Source of the DNA: Pseudomonadota bacterium
GTDB lineage: Bacteria > Desulfobacterota > Desulfovibrionia > Desulfovibrionales > Desulfovibrionaceae
Direction of reading: 5' to 3'
DNA length: 16,553 nt
NCBI GenBank assembly: GCA_023411815.1
Contig: JAEYOJ010000119.1
Location: forward strand, 1 to 16,553
Shown here in pieces: positions 7,356 through 16,553 of this stretch. Position 1 is the first letter of the stretch. Each line of letters begins with the position of its first letter. Under the pieces are notes generated by a model, which saw only the letters and a list, made by a program, of their open reading frames with translations, was not told the DNA's origin and made no database searches. Made by a program: the position numbers and the translations under genes.

Positions 7356-7683
7356 GGCTTTCCCCTTCTTAAAATAGTGTTCACTGTGCTTTTGCTATCC
7401 TTTCCGCCTATGCGGATTAAATGACAAGTACGCACGAATAAGTAATGTAGTACCCAAAAGCATACTATCGAGGTGAGGTCGGAGGTTTAAGCCGAACGAG
7501 GTATGAGGCTGGAGGATGCAGGCGGGAGCGCCCTAGATCCATGATCACGGCAGGGTGTATGGCAGTCTGCTGACGCGGTTCACAAGTAGGCTGCGCGGGT
7601 CCAGGGCGGCGTCCCGCCCTGGTGGGTGGGGTCCGGGGAGGGCGACGCCCTTCCCGGCTCTTGCGCGAATAGATCCGGAACGC
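7356..7683. other. Intergenic region between the nitroreductase and CDF genes
   Basis: Both flanking genes run on the minus strand, so these 328 bp hold the 5' region of the nitroreductase and the 3' region of the CDF transporter. The part near the nitroreductase (about 7365-7470) is richer in A and T than its surroundings, as expected of a promoter, but no well-spaced -35/-10 pair stands out. The right part contains copy 2 of the 70-bp repeat. I see no gene in it. Confidence 0.5.
7594..7663. repeat. 70-bp double-hairpin repeat, copy 2
   Basis: This is an exact copy of 6483-6552 in the same orientation; identity stops abruptly at both ends (t/g on the left, g/c on the right). It ends 20 bases beyond the stop codon of the CDF gene, the same placement as copy 1 relative to the nitroreductase. 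Its hairpin arms lie at 7601-7609/7614-7622 and 7633-7644/7646-7657. Confidence 0.85.
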
Positions 7684-8646
7684 TCAGGCCTTTTTGTCGT
7701 CCGGCCCGCAGGAGCGCGCGTCGCTGGCCACGCCGCCGACATGCTCACCGTCCCAGGAGCCGCCGTCCTCGATGGGCTCCACGTGGATGGTGATCTGGCT
7801 GCGGTTCAGCCGTTCCCTGATGGCCTCCTCGATGGCCTGGGTCAGGTCATGGGACTGCTGCACGCTCATGCGGCCCGGCACCAGCAGGTGGAAGTCGATG
7901 AAGCGGCGCGGACCGGACTTGCGCGTGCGCAGGCCGTGATAGACGGCGTTCTTGCCCGCCTTGGCGCAAATGCACTCGTGGATGGCCGCAAGCTCTTCGG
8001 GCGGCAGGGCATGGTCCATAAGGCCCTGATAGGATCGCTTGAGCAAGCCGACTCCGCTGACTACTATGTGCGAAGCCACGGCCACGGCCATGATCGGGTC
8101 CAGGATGCGCCAGGAGGGCACCGCCCAGACCACGGCCAGCCCGCCGACCACTCCGACCGACGTCCACACGTCGGTCATGAGGTGCTTGGCGTCGGCCTCC
8201 AGGGTGATGGAGTCGAAGTGGTTGGCCATGCGCAGCATGATCCTGGCCACCAGCAGGTTGACGGCCGAGGCCACGATCGCCACGGCCAGGCCGAGACCCA
8301 GCTCGCGCAGCGGCTGCGGATCGAACATGCGGCTGACGGCCGCGTAAACGATACCTGCCGCGGCCACCAGGATGAGCACGCCCTCGGCTCCGCTGGAGAA
8401 ATATTCGGCCTTGTCGTGGCCGTAGGCGTGGCGCTCGTCGGCCGGCCGCATGGCCACGGTCAGCGCCAGCAGGGCCAGGCTGCCGGCGGTGAGGTTGACC
8501 ATGGACTCGGCCGCGTCCGAAAGCAGGCCCACGGACCCGGTGAGCAGCCAGGCCGTGATCTTGAGGGCCATGGTGGCCACGGCCGCGCCGACGGACAACC
8601 AGGCCACGTTCCTGGGCGTCTTGAACAGTTTGCTCATGCCGGGCAT
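7684..8646 (-). CDS. Cation diffusion facilitator (CDF) family metal transporter
   Basis: The 320-residue protein fits the CDF (SLC30/FieF) family: about six membrane helices in residues 12-200, then a cytoplasmic ferredoxin-like domain (about 205-295). The membrane metal site is marked by SDAAESMVN in helix 2 (D44) and H155-x3-D159 in helix 5 (ADAKHLMTDVWTS); HAYGHDKAEYFS after helix 2 is another family signature. The second helix-2 ligand, Asp in FieF (DxxxD), is here S48, with E47 next to it. CDF proteins export divalent cations such as Zn, Fe, Mn or Co by proton antiport at the inner membrane; the metal cannot be assigned. The start at 8646 is preferred over the ATG three codons inside because only it has a purine-rich stretch (gaaagag) at suitable distance. 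The last 25 residues are a hydrophilic tail. The gene is divergent from the YheT-like gene across 76 bp. Confidence 0.92.
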   Translation of the reverse strand: MPGMSKLFKTPRNVAWLSVGAAVATMALKITAWLLTGSVGLLSDAAESMVNLTAGSLALLALTVAMRPADERHAYGHDKAEYFSSGAEGVLILVAAAGIVYAAVSRMFDPQPLRELGLGLAVAIVASAVNLLVARIMLRMANHFDSITLEADAKHLMTDVWTSVGVVGGLAVVWAVPSWRILDPIMAVAVASHIVVSGVGLLKRSYQGLMDHALPPEELAAIHECICAKAGKNAVYHGLRTRKSGPRRFIDFHLLVPGRMSVQQSHDLTQAIEEAIRERLNRSQITIHVEPIEDGGSWDGEHVGGVASDARSCGPDDKKA

Positions 8647-8722
8647 ATTGACTCTTTCGCCTTAAAAGGTACAGGCATTAGCCTTTGGATATAACGGTTT
8701 AACAAACAAATCCTTCACCGCC
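8647..8722. promoter_or_regulatory. Short divergent promoter region
   Basis: The 76 bp between the divergent CDF and YheT-like genes are AT-rich compared with the coding sequence and must hold at least part of both promoters. A tataac hexamer lies at 8689-8694 on the plus strand, but no good -35 partner is seen 16-18 bases before it. Assignment rests on position and composition. Confidence 0.35.
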
Positions 8723-9688
8723 ATGAATGTCGTCCCGGATTACCAGCCTCCCCGCTTCCTGACCAACGGCCACGTCCAGACCGTCTATCCAATCCTGTTC
8801 CGCAAACGCCGCGAACTGCCCGTGCGGCGGCAGCGCCTGGAACTGCCCGACGGAGACTTCCTGGACATCGACTGGCTCACGGGCGGCCACGGCCGGCTGG
8901 CCTTCCTGTGCCACGGCCTGGAAGGCAACTCGCGCGGGCTGCACACGAGCAACCTCATGTCCCACCTGTTCGACAGCGGCTGGGACGTCGCGGCCATGAA
9001 CAGCCGGGGCTGCAGCGGCGAGCCCAACCGGCTGCCCAGGCTCTACCACTCGGGTGAAACAAGCGACCTGCACTTCGCTTTGGGCGCGGCTCTGGCCGAT
9101 GGCGACTATGCCACGGCCTCGCTTGTGGGCTATTCCATGGGCGGCAACCAGATCCTCAAGTACCTGGGCGAGAACCCCGGGCGCGTGCCGCCCCAGGTGC
9201 GCGCGGCGGCCACCTTGAGCGTGCCCTGCGACCTGGAGGATTCGGCCGCGGCATTGGCCAGGCCTGCCAACCGGGTGTACATGCGCTATTTCCTGCGCAC
9301 CCTGCGCCGCAAGATAGCAGAAAAGAAACAGCTTTTTCCCGATCTGATCGATACGCGGGGACTGGAGGGCATCAGCACCTTCGAAGCCTTCGACGAGCGC
9401 TATACCGCGCCTATGCACGGCTTCGCAAGCGCTCGGGATTACTGGCGCAAGGCCAGCTCGCGGCCCCACCTGGCGAGCATCCGCGTGCCCACCCTGCTGG
9501 TCAACGCCCGCAACGACCCGTTCCTGGGGCCGGATTGCTTCCCGACCGAGGAAGCGGCCGGAAACCCCAACCTGCGCCTGGAGGTCCAGTGCAACGGCGG
9601 GCACCTGGGCTTCGTGACCCTGGACGGCACGGGCGTGTACTGGTCCGAGCGCAGGGTCGTACGCTTCCTCAAGGACCATATGCAATAG
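8723..9688 (+). CDS. YheT-family alpha/beta hydrolase
   Basis: The 321-residue protein resembles YheT-type alpha/beta hydrolases. It begins with the typical RFLTNGHVQTVYPILFRK region (11-28) and RLELPDGDFLDIDW (38-51), then has the oxyanion-side CHGLEGNSRG (63-72). The nucleophile elbow GYSMGGN places Ser138, and Asp265 in NARNDPF and His294 in NGGHLGF complete a catalytic triad. Related proteins are predicted esterases or carboxylesterases of unknown natural substrate. There is no signal peptide, so it is presumably cytoplasmic. The ATG at 8723 fits the family length, although no strong ribosome site precedes it. It is divergent from the CDF gene, which may mean shared regulation, and it is followed 6 bases after its stop by the 114-bp repeat. 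The fold and triad are clear; the function is open. Confidence 0.9.
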   Translation: MNVVPDYQPPRFLTNGHVQTVYPILFRKRRELPVRRQRLELPDGDFLDIDWLTGGHGRLAFLCHGLEGNSRGLHTSNLMSHLFDSGWDVAAMNSRGCSGEPNRLPRLYHSGETSDLHFALGAALADGDYATASLVGYSMGGNQILKYLGENPGRVPPQVRAAATLSVPCDLEDSAAALARPANRVYMRYFLRTLRRKIAEKKQLFPDLIDTRGLEGISTFEAFDERYTAPMHGFASARDYWRKASSRPHLASIRVPTLLVNARNDPFLGPDCFPTEEAAGNPNLRLEVQCNGGHLGFVTLDGTGVYWSERRVVRFLKDHMQ

Positions 9689-9694
9689 AGATTT

Positions 9695-9808
9695 GCTTTT
9701 GATAATGCTCTGCGAGACATGCGTCGGCATGCCATGCCGCCGGGCAGGCGTAGGCGCAATTCACTTGCGCCGCCAACGCCGGAGCGGGCGTCTCGAAAGC
9801 AATCTGCT
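9695..9808 (+). repeat. 114-bp dispersed repeat, copy A
   Basis: This element recurs in inverted orientation at 16319-16432. Aligned without gaps, 100 of 114 bases match by my count. The core is the perfect inverted repeat ggcgcaa-ttcac-ttgcgcc (9753-9771), unchanged in both copies. It sits between the convergent YheT-like and propeller genes, starting 6 bases after the YheT stop. No transposase or target duplication is seen. It could be a REP-like element, a non-autonomous mobile element or a transcribed 3' element. Confidence 0.8.
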
Positions 9809-9877
9809 TCAAGGCGAGGGGTGGACCGCCGAGACACGCGGACCGCCCCTCCAGTCATCCCTTGGTCCGGCTATTTT

Positions 9878-12277
9878 CTATCTCTGGCCCCGACGCACTC
9901 TCAACGCGACCAACAGCGCCGCCAGGAGCAGCCACTCGGCACTGAAACCCGCCTCGGGGTTCAGGCTGCAGCCGGAACTGGCGCTGCTGGATTTATCGCG
10001 CTTCGGGTACGGGTTGACGGTCACGACCATCGTGTCTGTGTCGCTGCGGCCCGCCTTGTCCTCCACGGTCAGTTCGAATTCGTACCGGGTCGGCTGGCTG
10101 ACCTGAGGTGCTATGAATCTGGCCTCGTCCGTATCCGCGGCGTTGAGCTCGATGTTCGGGTCAAGGCATTTCCAATCATACTTGACAATAGCCACGTCAT
10201 CGGTGGAGGCATCCGCCCTGAGGAACACGCTGAAGCCGGAAAAAATGGAGATGTCCGCACCCGCATTGGCAACTGGTGGATCCCTGTCCACGCCGTAGAT
10301 GCGCACGCCGGCCGCGCCCGCGATGGCATAGACGCGGTTGCCCGATGTCGCCAGGACATCGCCCTCGCGATCCAGCGGCAGGGTCAGCGTCCCGATGTCC
10401 TGAGGGTTGTTAATATTGGTCGCATCGATGACGTGCAGTTCGTTGTCGCCCACGGCGTAGACGTCCTTGCCGGCCACCGCCACGGTTGTAAGCGAACCGA
10501 CGACGGAATTGTTCAGCCGGCCCACCTCCCTCGGTTCGATTCCCCCTACGGCGTTGGGCACGCTCAGGATGCCCAAACCGTCCGCGTCGGTGAGGTAGGC
10601 GTAATCTCCCGATATGGCTACCCTGGACGAATCTGCCAGACCGCCGACCCAGCGAAGGCCTGCTGAATAATTATTACGATCCAGGACGTACAATCCATCG
10701 TCACCGGCCAGATAAGTCAATTTCTTATCCATGGCCACGCCCACACCAAGCCCCACCCCTGCGGGCATATTGGTTGGAGCGGCCAGCACCTTGGGCTGGG
10801 TCGGGGTGAGCACGTTGAGCACGCACAGGGTAACGCCGCCGCGCGCATTGCTGCTCGTCAGGCTGAGCACCCCATCGAGAACCGCCACCTTGCGCGCGGG
10901 AATGCCCATATCGAAAATGGGGGTCGTGGTGATCGCGGACGGCTTGGTCGCATTCACGAGATGCAGCCCATCAGGGGCCGTTACATAGGCGTAGTTGCCG
11001 GAAGCTGCTATGCCCTGGAAATCCCTGGTCAGGGCCACCATGCCCAGTTCCGGGAAGGCCAGGGGACTGGAGATGTCGTACACGCGCACGCCGTCGCCAT
11101 CGGCGATATAGGCCACATCGCCGCTTATGGCGATGGCCCGGGCCAGCCCGGGCGTATCATGCTGACTCATCTCCCACAGCCCTTCCACGCTGCCGGCCTT
11201 GCCCAGGACGCGCAGCCCCCCGTTGTCGTCCGCCACCAGGACAGTATCAGTGCCGGGCGTGGCATACACCCTGGTGGCAAAACCCGGCGTATTCAGGTGG
11301 TCTCCGCCGCCGATGAAACCGCCCGCCTTCATCTCGAAGCTGCCTGGAGTAGCGACATCAACGATGCAGACGCCGCTCGCGCCGTCGGCCACGAAGGCGA
11401 TCTGGTTCAGCGTGCTCGAATTGTGCACGGTGACGGAAACCTTGTCTCCCCCCGTGTCGAAATATGGAACTTGTTCCACGGGATGGTCCGTATTGATCCC
11501 CGTGACCGCGCACAATCCTTCCTCACGATCAAGGATATAGAGCAGGTTTCCAACCACTGCCACGCTGGAGACATCGCTGGCTTTGAATGAATGCGTGACC
11601 GGTTGCATGCCTGCCGGATTCTCGACATCCACGATGTGCAATCCGCTTGCTCCGGCCGCCACATAAGCCCGCGTCGGCAACCCGCCGTTGACGCTGTCGC
11701 CGGGGTGCACGGCCACTTCGAGCGCTTCGCCTCGCGCCTCGCCCGGCATACGATAGCTGCCGAGCAGCACAGGCTGGGCCGGTTCCGACACGTCCACCAC
11801 GGCCAATCCATGCCGGCCATTGGCGACGTAGGCTTTGTTGTCCCAGACATCCAAATGCCTCGCGTCCGTGAGGCTTTCCAATGCGCCGATTTCGGTGAAC
11901 TCGACCTTCGTGACCAGGCCGGTGCCGGCGACAGTGTACTTCATGCCGATGATGCGCAGGCCGCCGTGCCCGTTGGCCACGTACAGCTTGTCATCGCCGT
12001 AGAACATGGCATGGATCGCCCCTGGAAGCCGCAGCTCGCCTACCAGCTTCGGCTCGTAGGGATAGGTCAGCTCCAGGGCCTGCAGCACGCTTCCGTTGCC
12101 CAGGAAGGCCACTTCGGCCGAGCTGTTCAGGGTGGCCGCATAGCACGGTCCGTAGGGCATGGAGCCGACCTCCACCAGCTCGGCGTCTTGCCCCCTGGCC
12201 GGCAAGGCCTGGGCCAGCACCACAGGCATGAGGAACAGGAACAGCAGCCTTTTGCAGAGAAGCATTGCGAGGCGCAT
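9878..12277 (-). CDS. Exported LVIVD-repeat beta-propeller protein with PKD-like domain and C-terminal anchor
   Basis: The protein is 799 residues from the ATG at 12277. Residues 1-27 form a signal peptide (basic CKR, then LLFLFLMPVVLAQALPA). Residues 30-660 are a tandem array of LVIVD-type repeats, each with a variant of YVADGxxGLxIVDVxxPxxP, for example YVANGRHGLAVVDVSEPAQP and YVAAGASGLHIVDV; such repeats fold as propeller blades. Residues 666-755 form a PKD-like domain (DPPVANAGADISIFSG, then DASTDD and YDWKC). The end is a Ser-rich linker with one Cys (SSSASSGC, Cys770), a short hydrophobic helix and a final Arg-rich cluster, the layout of a sorting signal. The protein should be exported and held at the surface; its ligand is unknown. 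An in-frame GTG lies at 12304, but the ATG at 12277 has AGGAG 8 bases upstream and puts the signal peptide at the N terminus. The gene is monocistronic and convergent with the YheT-like gene. Confidence 0.85.
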   Translation of the reverse strand: MRLAMLLCKRLLFLFLMPVVLAQALPARGQDAELVEVGSMPYGPCYAATLNSSAEVAFLGNGSVLQALELTYPYEPKLVGELRLPGAIHAMFYGDDKLYVANGHGGLRIIGMKYTVAGTGLVTKVEFTEIGALESLTDARHLDVWDNKAYVANGRHGLAVVDVSEPAQPVLLGSYRMPGEARGEALEVAVHPGDSVNGGLPTRAYVAAGASGLHIVDVENPAGMQPVTHSFKASDVSSVAVVGNLLYILDREEGLCAVTGINTDHPVEQVPYFDTGGDKVSVTVHNSSTLNQIAFVADGASGVCIVDVATPGSFEMKAGGFIGGGDHLNTPGFATRVYATPGTDTVLVADDNGGLRVLGKAGSVEGLWEMSQHDTPGLARAIAISGDVAYIADGDGVRVYDISSPLAFPELGMVALTRDFQGIAASGNYAYVTAPDGLHLVNATKPSAITTTPIFDMGIPARKVAVLDGVLSLTSSNARGGVTLCVLNVLTPTQPKVLAAPTNMPAGVGLGVGVAMDKKLTYLAGDDGLYVLDRNNYSAGLRWVGGLADSSRVAISGDYAYLTDADGLGILSVPNAVGGIEPREVGRLNNSVVGSLTTVAVAGKDVYAVGDNELHVIDATNINNPQDIGTLTLPLDREGDVLATSGNRVYAIAGAAGVRIYGVDRDPPVANAGADISIFSGFSVFLRADASTDDVAIVKYDWKCLDPNIELNAADTDEARFIAPQVSQPTRYEFELTVEDKAGRSDTDTMVVTVNPYPKRDKSSSASSGCSLNPEAGFSAEWLLLAALLVALRVRRGQR

Positions 12278-12285
12278 TTTCACGA

Positions 12286-12290
12286 CTCCT
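12286..12290 (-). promoter_or_regulatory. Ribosome binding site deciding the start of the propeller gene
   Basis: On the minus strand AGGAG lies 8 bases before the ATG at 12277. The alternative GTG at 12304 has nothing comparable and would place extra polar residues before the signal peptide, so this site fixes the start. Confidence 0.75.
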
Positions 12291-12518
12291 GAGTTCTGGT
12301 CCACGGCAGGCCGATTAGCCGGCTCGCTTCAATCAACTCTGAGAGCACTACCCCGTGAGCTTCCGCGGCTTCGTCGTCCCCCGTCCATGAACCTGCCTGA
12401 GCGCCGGTTACAGGCAGCGTGAACGTCCGCCCTGCATTGCATCATTGGCATGTCGGGCAATCAGCGCATTGTCTTGACGGCATGCAGGACGTCGGACATG
12501 TCGTTTCCGCCTCAGCAT

Positions 12519-12539
12519 TTCGAGGCAACCTGCCTCGAA
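12519..12539. repeat. Perfect 9-bp inverted repeat in the treS upstream region
   Basis: The arms ttcgaggca (12519-12527) and tgcctcgaa (12531-12539) pair perfectly around acc. No T-run follows on either side, so a terminator is less likely than a regulator site or part of a structured leader RNA. Confidence 0.4.
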
Positions 12540-12700
12540 CGGCAACCACGGAGCCTTTCAAAGGGCAATACTCAACATATCAGGCCTTAACCGACCCCAT
12601 GGCCTCGCGCAATTCAACTTAAGGAGTATTGTGATTGGCCTCGAAGCGTATCTCGGTCCAAGGCGCTGATGGGATTAGGGAATGCTACGGGAGGCGTGAT

Positions 12701-12731
12701 TTGCCTGAGAGCCGCGCGGAATAATTATAAT
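12701..12731 (+). promoter_or_regulatory. Candidate sigma-70-type promoter for treS
   Basis: A perfect tataat lies at 12726-12731 in an otherwise GC-rich context, with ttgcct at 12701-12706 as a possible -35. The spacing of 19 bases is longer than the ideal 17. If used, it would give treS an untranslated leader of roughly 245 bases. Confidence 0.35.
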
Positions 12732-12984
12732 CCGTTTACCATCCGGCTGGCCTGGCCCATGCTCAAGAATTGGTCCGCTGGCCGCGCGGTAGGCCCAAAC
12801 GGCCACTTCAGGCGTTCGTCGGCGTTGCCACGCAGGCGGAAGCTACGCCCAAGGCTCTCCGGGCAGCCTCTTCGCCTGCGCATCGCGTTGCCTGGCCGCG
12901 CGAACATGTGCTACGAACCTGTTTGAGAGCCCAGGACCCGCGACGTGAAACCGAACACGCACATACGGCCAGGAGAATCCGTCC

Positions 12985-16305
<3,321 letters not shown>

Positions 16306-16318
16306 GGAAAGGATCTAG

Positions 16319-16432
16319 AGCAGATTGCTTTTGAGACGCCTGCTCCGGCGCCCGCGGCGCAAGTGAATTGCGCCTACGCCTACGCGGCGGCAAGCCATGC
16401 CAACGCATGGCTTGCAGAGCATTTTCAAAGGC
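16319..16432 (-). repeat. 114-bp dispersed repeat, copy B (inverted)
   Basis: This is the reverse complement of the element at 9695-9808, starting 14 bases after the treS stop. It keeps the core ggcgcaa/ttgcgcc palindrome (16356-16374) and additionally has a perfect 11-bp stem gcaagccatgc/gcatggcttgc (16390-16400 and 16405-16415); the same stem has three mismatches in copy A. It may also serve as the treS terminator. Confidence 0.8.
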
Positions 16433-16553
16433 GCTTTTCGCAAAGTTTGTTGTTTCAAGCATCACCTTGTCAGGCTGCCTGCGCGGCCCTGAAATAGAGG
16501 GATGTTGTGCGCAGAGGGCCTCGACAGGCCGCACGCAGGATCGTTCCGGGCTT
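16433..16553. other. Right-edge sequence without a visible gene
   Basis: The last 121 bp show no reading frame with recognisable protein character. The stretch directly after the repeat is AT-richer. The region may hold the upstream or downstream sequence of a gene beyond the edge. Confidence 0.3.

Larger units (their letters stand above)
12278..12984. other. Long intergenic region between the propeller gene and treS
   Basis: About 700 bp between two divergent genes contain no reading frame with recognisable protein character or good ribosome site, and no tRNA or riboswitch that I can recognise. Visible elements are the ribosome site of the propeller gene, a 7-bp inverted repeat (ctgcctg at 12393-12399, caggcag at 12411-12417), the perfect 9-bp hairpin at 12519-12539 and a promoter-like pair at 12701-12731. 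A small RNA or a decayed gene cannot be excluded. Confidence 0.5.

Noticed and set aside
7365..7380. Palindrome-like agtgttcact upstream of the nitroreductase as a regulator site
   Set aside because: Only four bases per arm pair, which is expected by chance.
6483..7663. The two 70-bp repeats as ends of a mobile element carrying the nitroreductase
   Set aside because: The copies are direct repeats flanking a gene with normal composition, no transposase lies between them, and a related hairpin occurs elsewhere in the same position relative to a stop codon, so a dispersed 3' element explains them better.
12278..12304. Upstream GTG start for the propeller gene
   Set aside because: The downstream ATG has a strong ribosome site and gives a proper signal peptide, whereas the GTG has neither.
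12419..12622. 67-codon open frame in the gap before treS
   Set aside because: It has no ribosome site and no recognisable protein character; it overlaps the 9-bp hairpin.

Overview
The window is GC-rich, with strong G/C preference at third codon positions, and it reads as a chromosomal segment of a Gram-negative bacterium. A TolC-type outer-membrane protein, an exported beta-propeller protein and a YgiQ protein all fit that. A deltaproteobacterium of the Desulfovibrio group is my inference, from the style of the dispersed GC-rich hairpin repeats and from a ferredoxin-nitroreductase whose first cluster motif resembles Asp-ligated ferredoxins of anaerobes. No rRNA, tRNA, CRISPR array, transposase, phage gene or integrase is visible.

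Layout, left to right: the 3' end of a TolC-family outer-membrane channel gene (+); a large SLC12-like amino acid/cation-chloride permease (-); a bifunctional mannose-1-phosphate guanylyltransferase/mannose-6-phosphate isomerase (-); a YgiQ-type radical SAM protein (+, divergent from the previous gene); a ferredoxin-nitroreductase fusion (-); a cation diffusion facilitator (-); a YheT-type alpha/beta hydrolase (+, divergent); an exported LVIVD-repeat propeller with a PKD-like domain and a C-terminal anchor (-); and a trehalose synthase-maltokinase fusion (+). Every complete gene appears to be its own transcription unit: neighbours are convergent, divergent or separated by more than 200 bp, so there is no operon to infer function from.

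The genes do not form one obvious system. Themes are sugar metabolism (GDP-mannose supply for surface polysaccharide; trehalose/maltose conversion and maltose 1-phosphate formation), transport across both membranes, and redox or maintenance enzymes. The most distinctive non-coding content is two families of dispersed repeats lying just downstream of stop codons: an exact 70-bp double-hairpin repeat (two copies, plus a shorter relative) and a 114-bp element present as two inverted copies about 88% identical. I found no convincing new defence or mobile system. The strongest leads for a second look are these repeats, the Asp-containing cluster motif of the nitroreductase, the anchored propeller protein and the unusual metal site of the CDF transporter.
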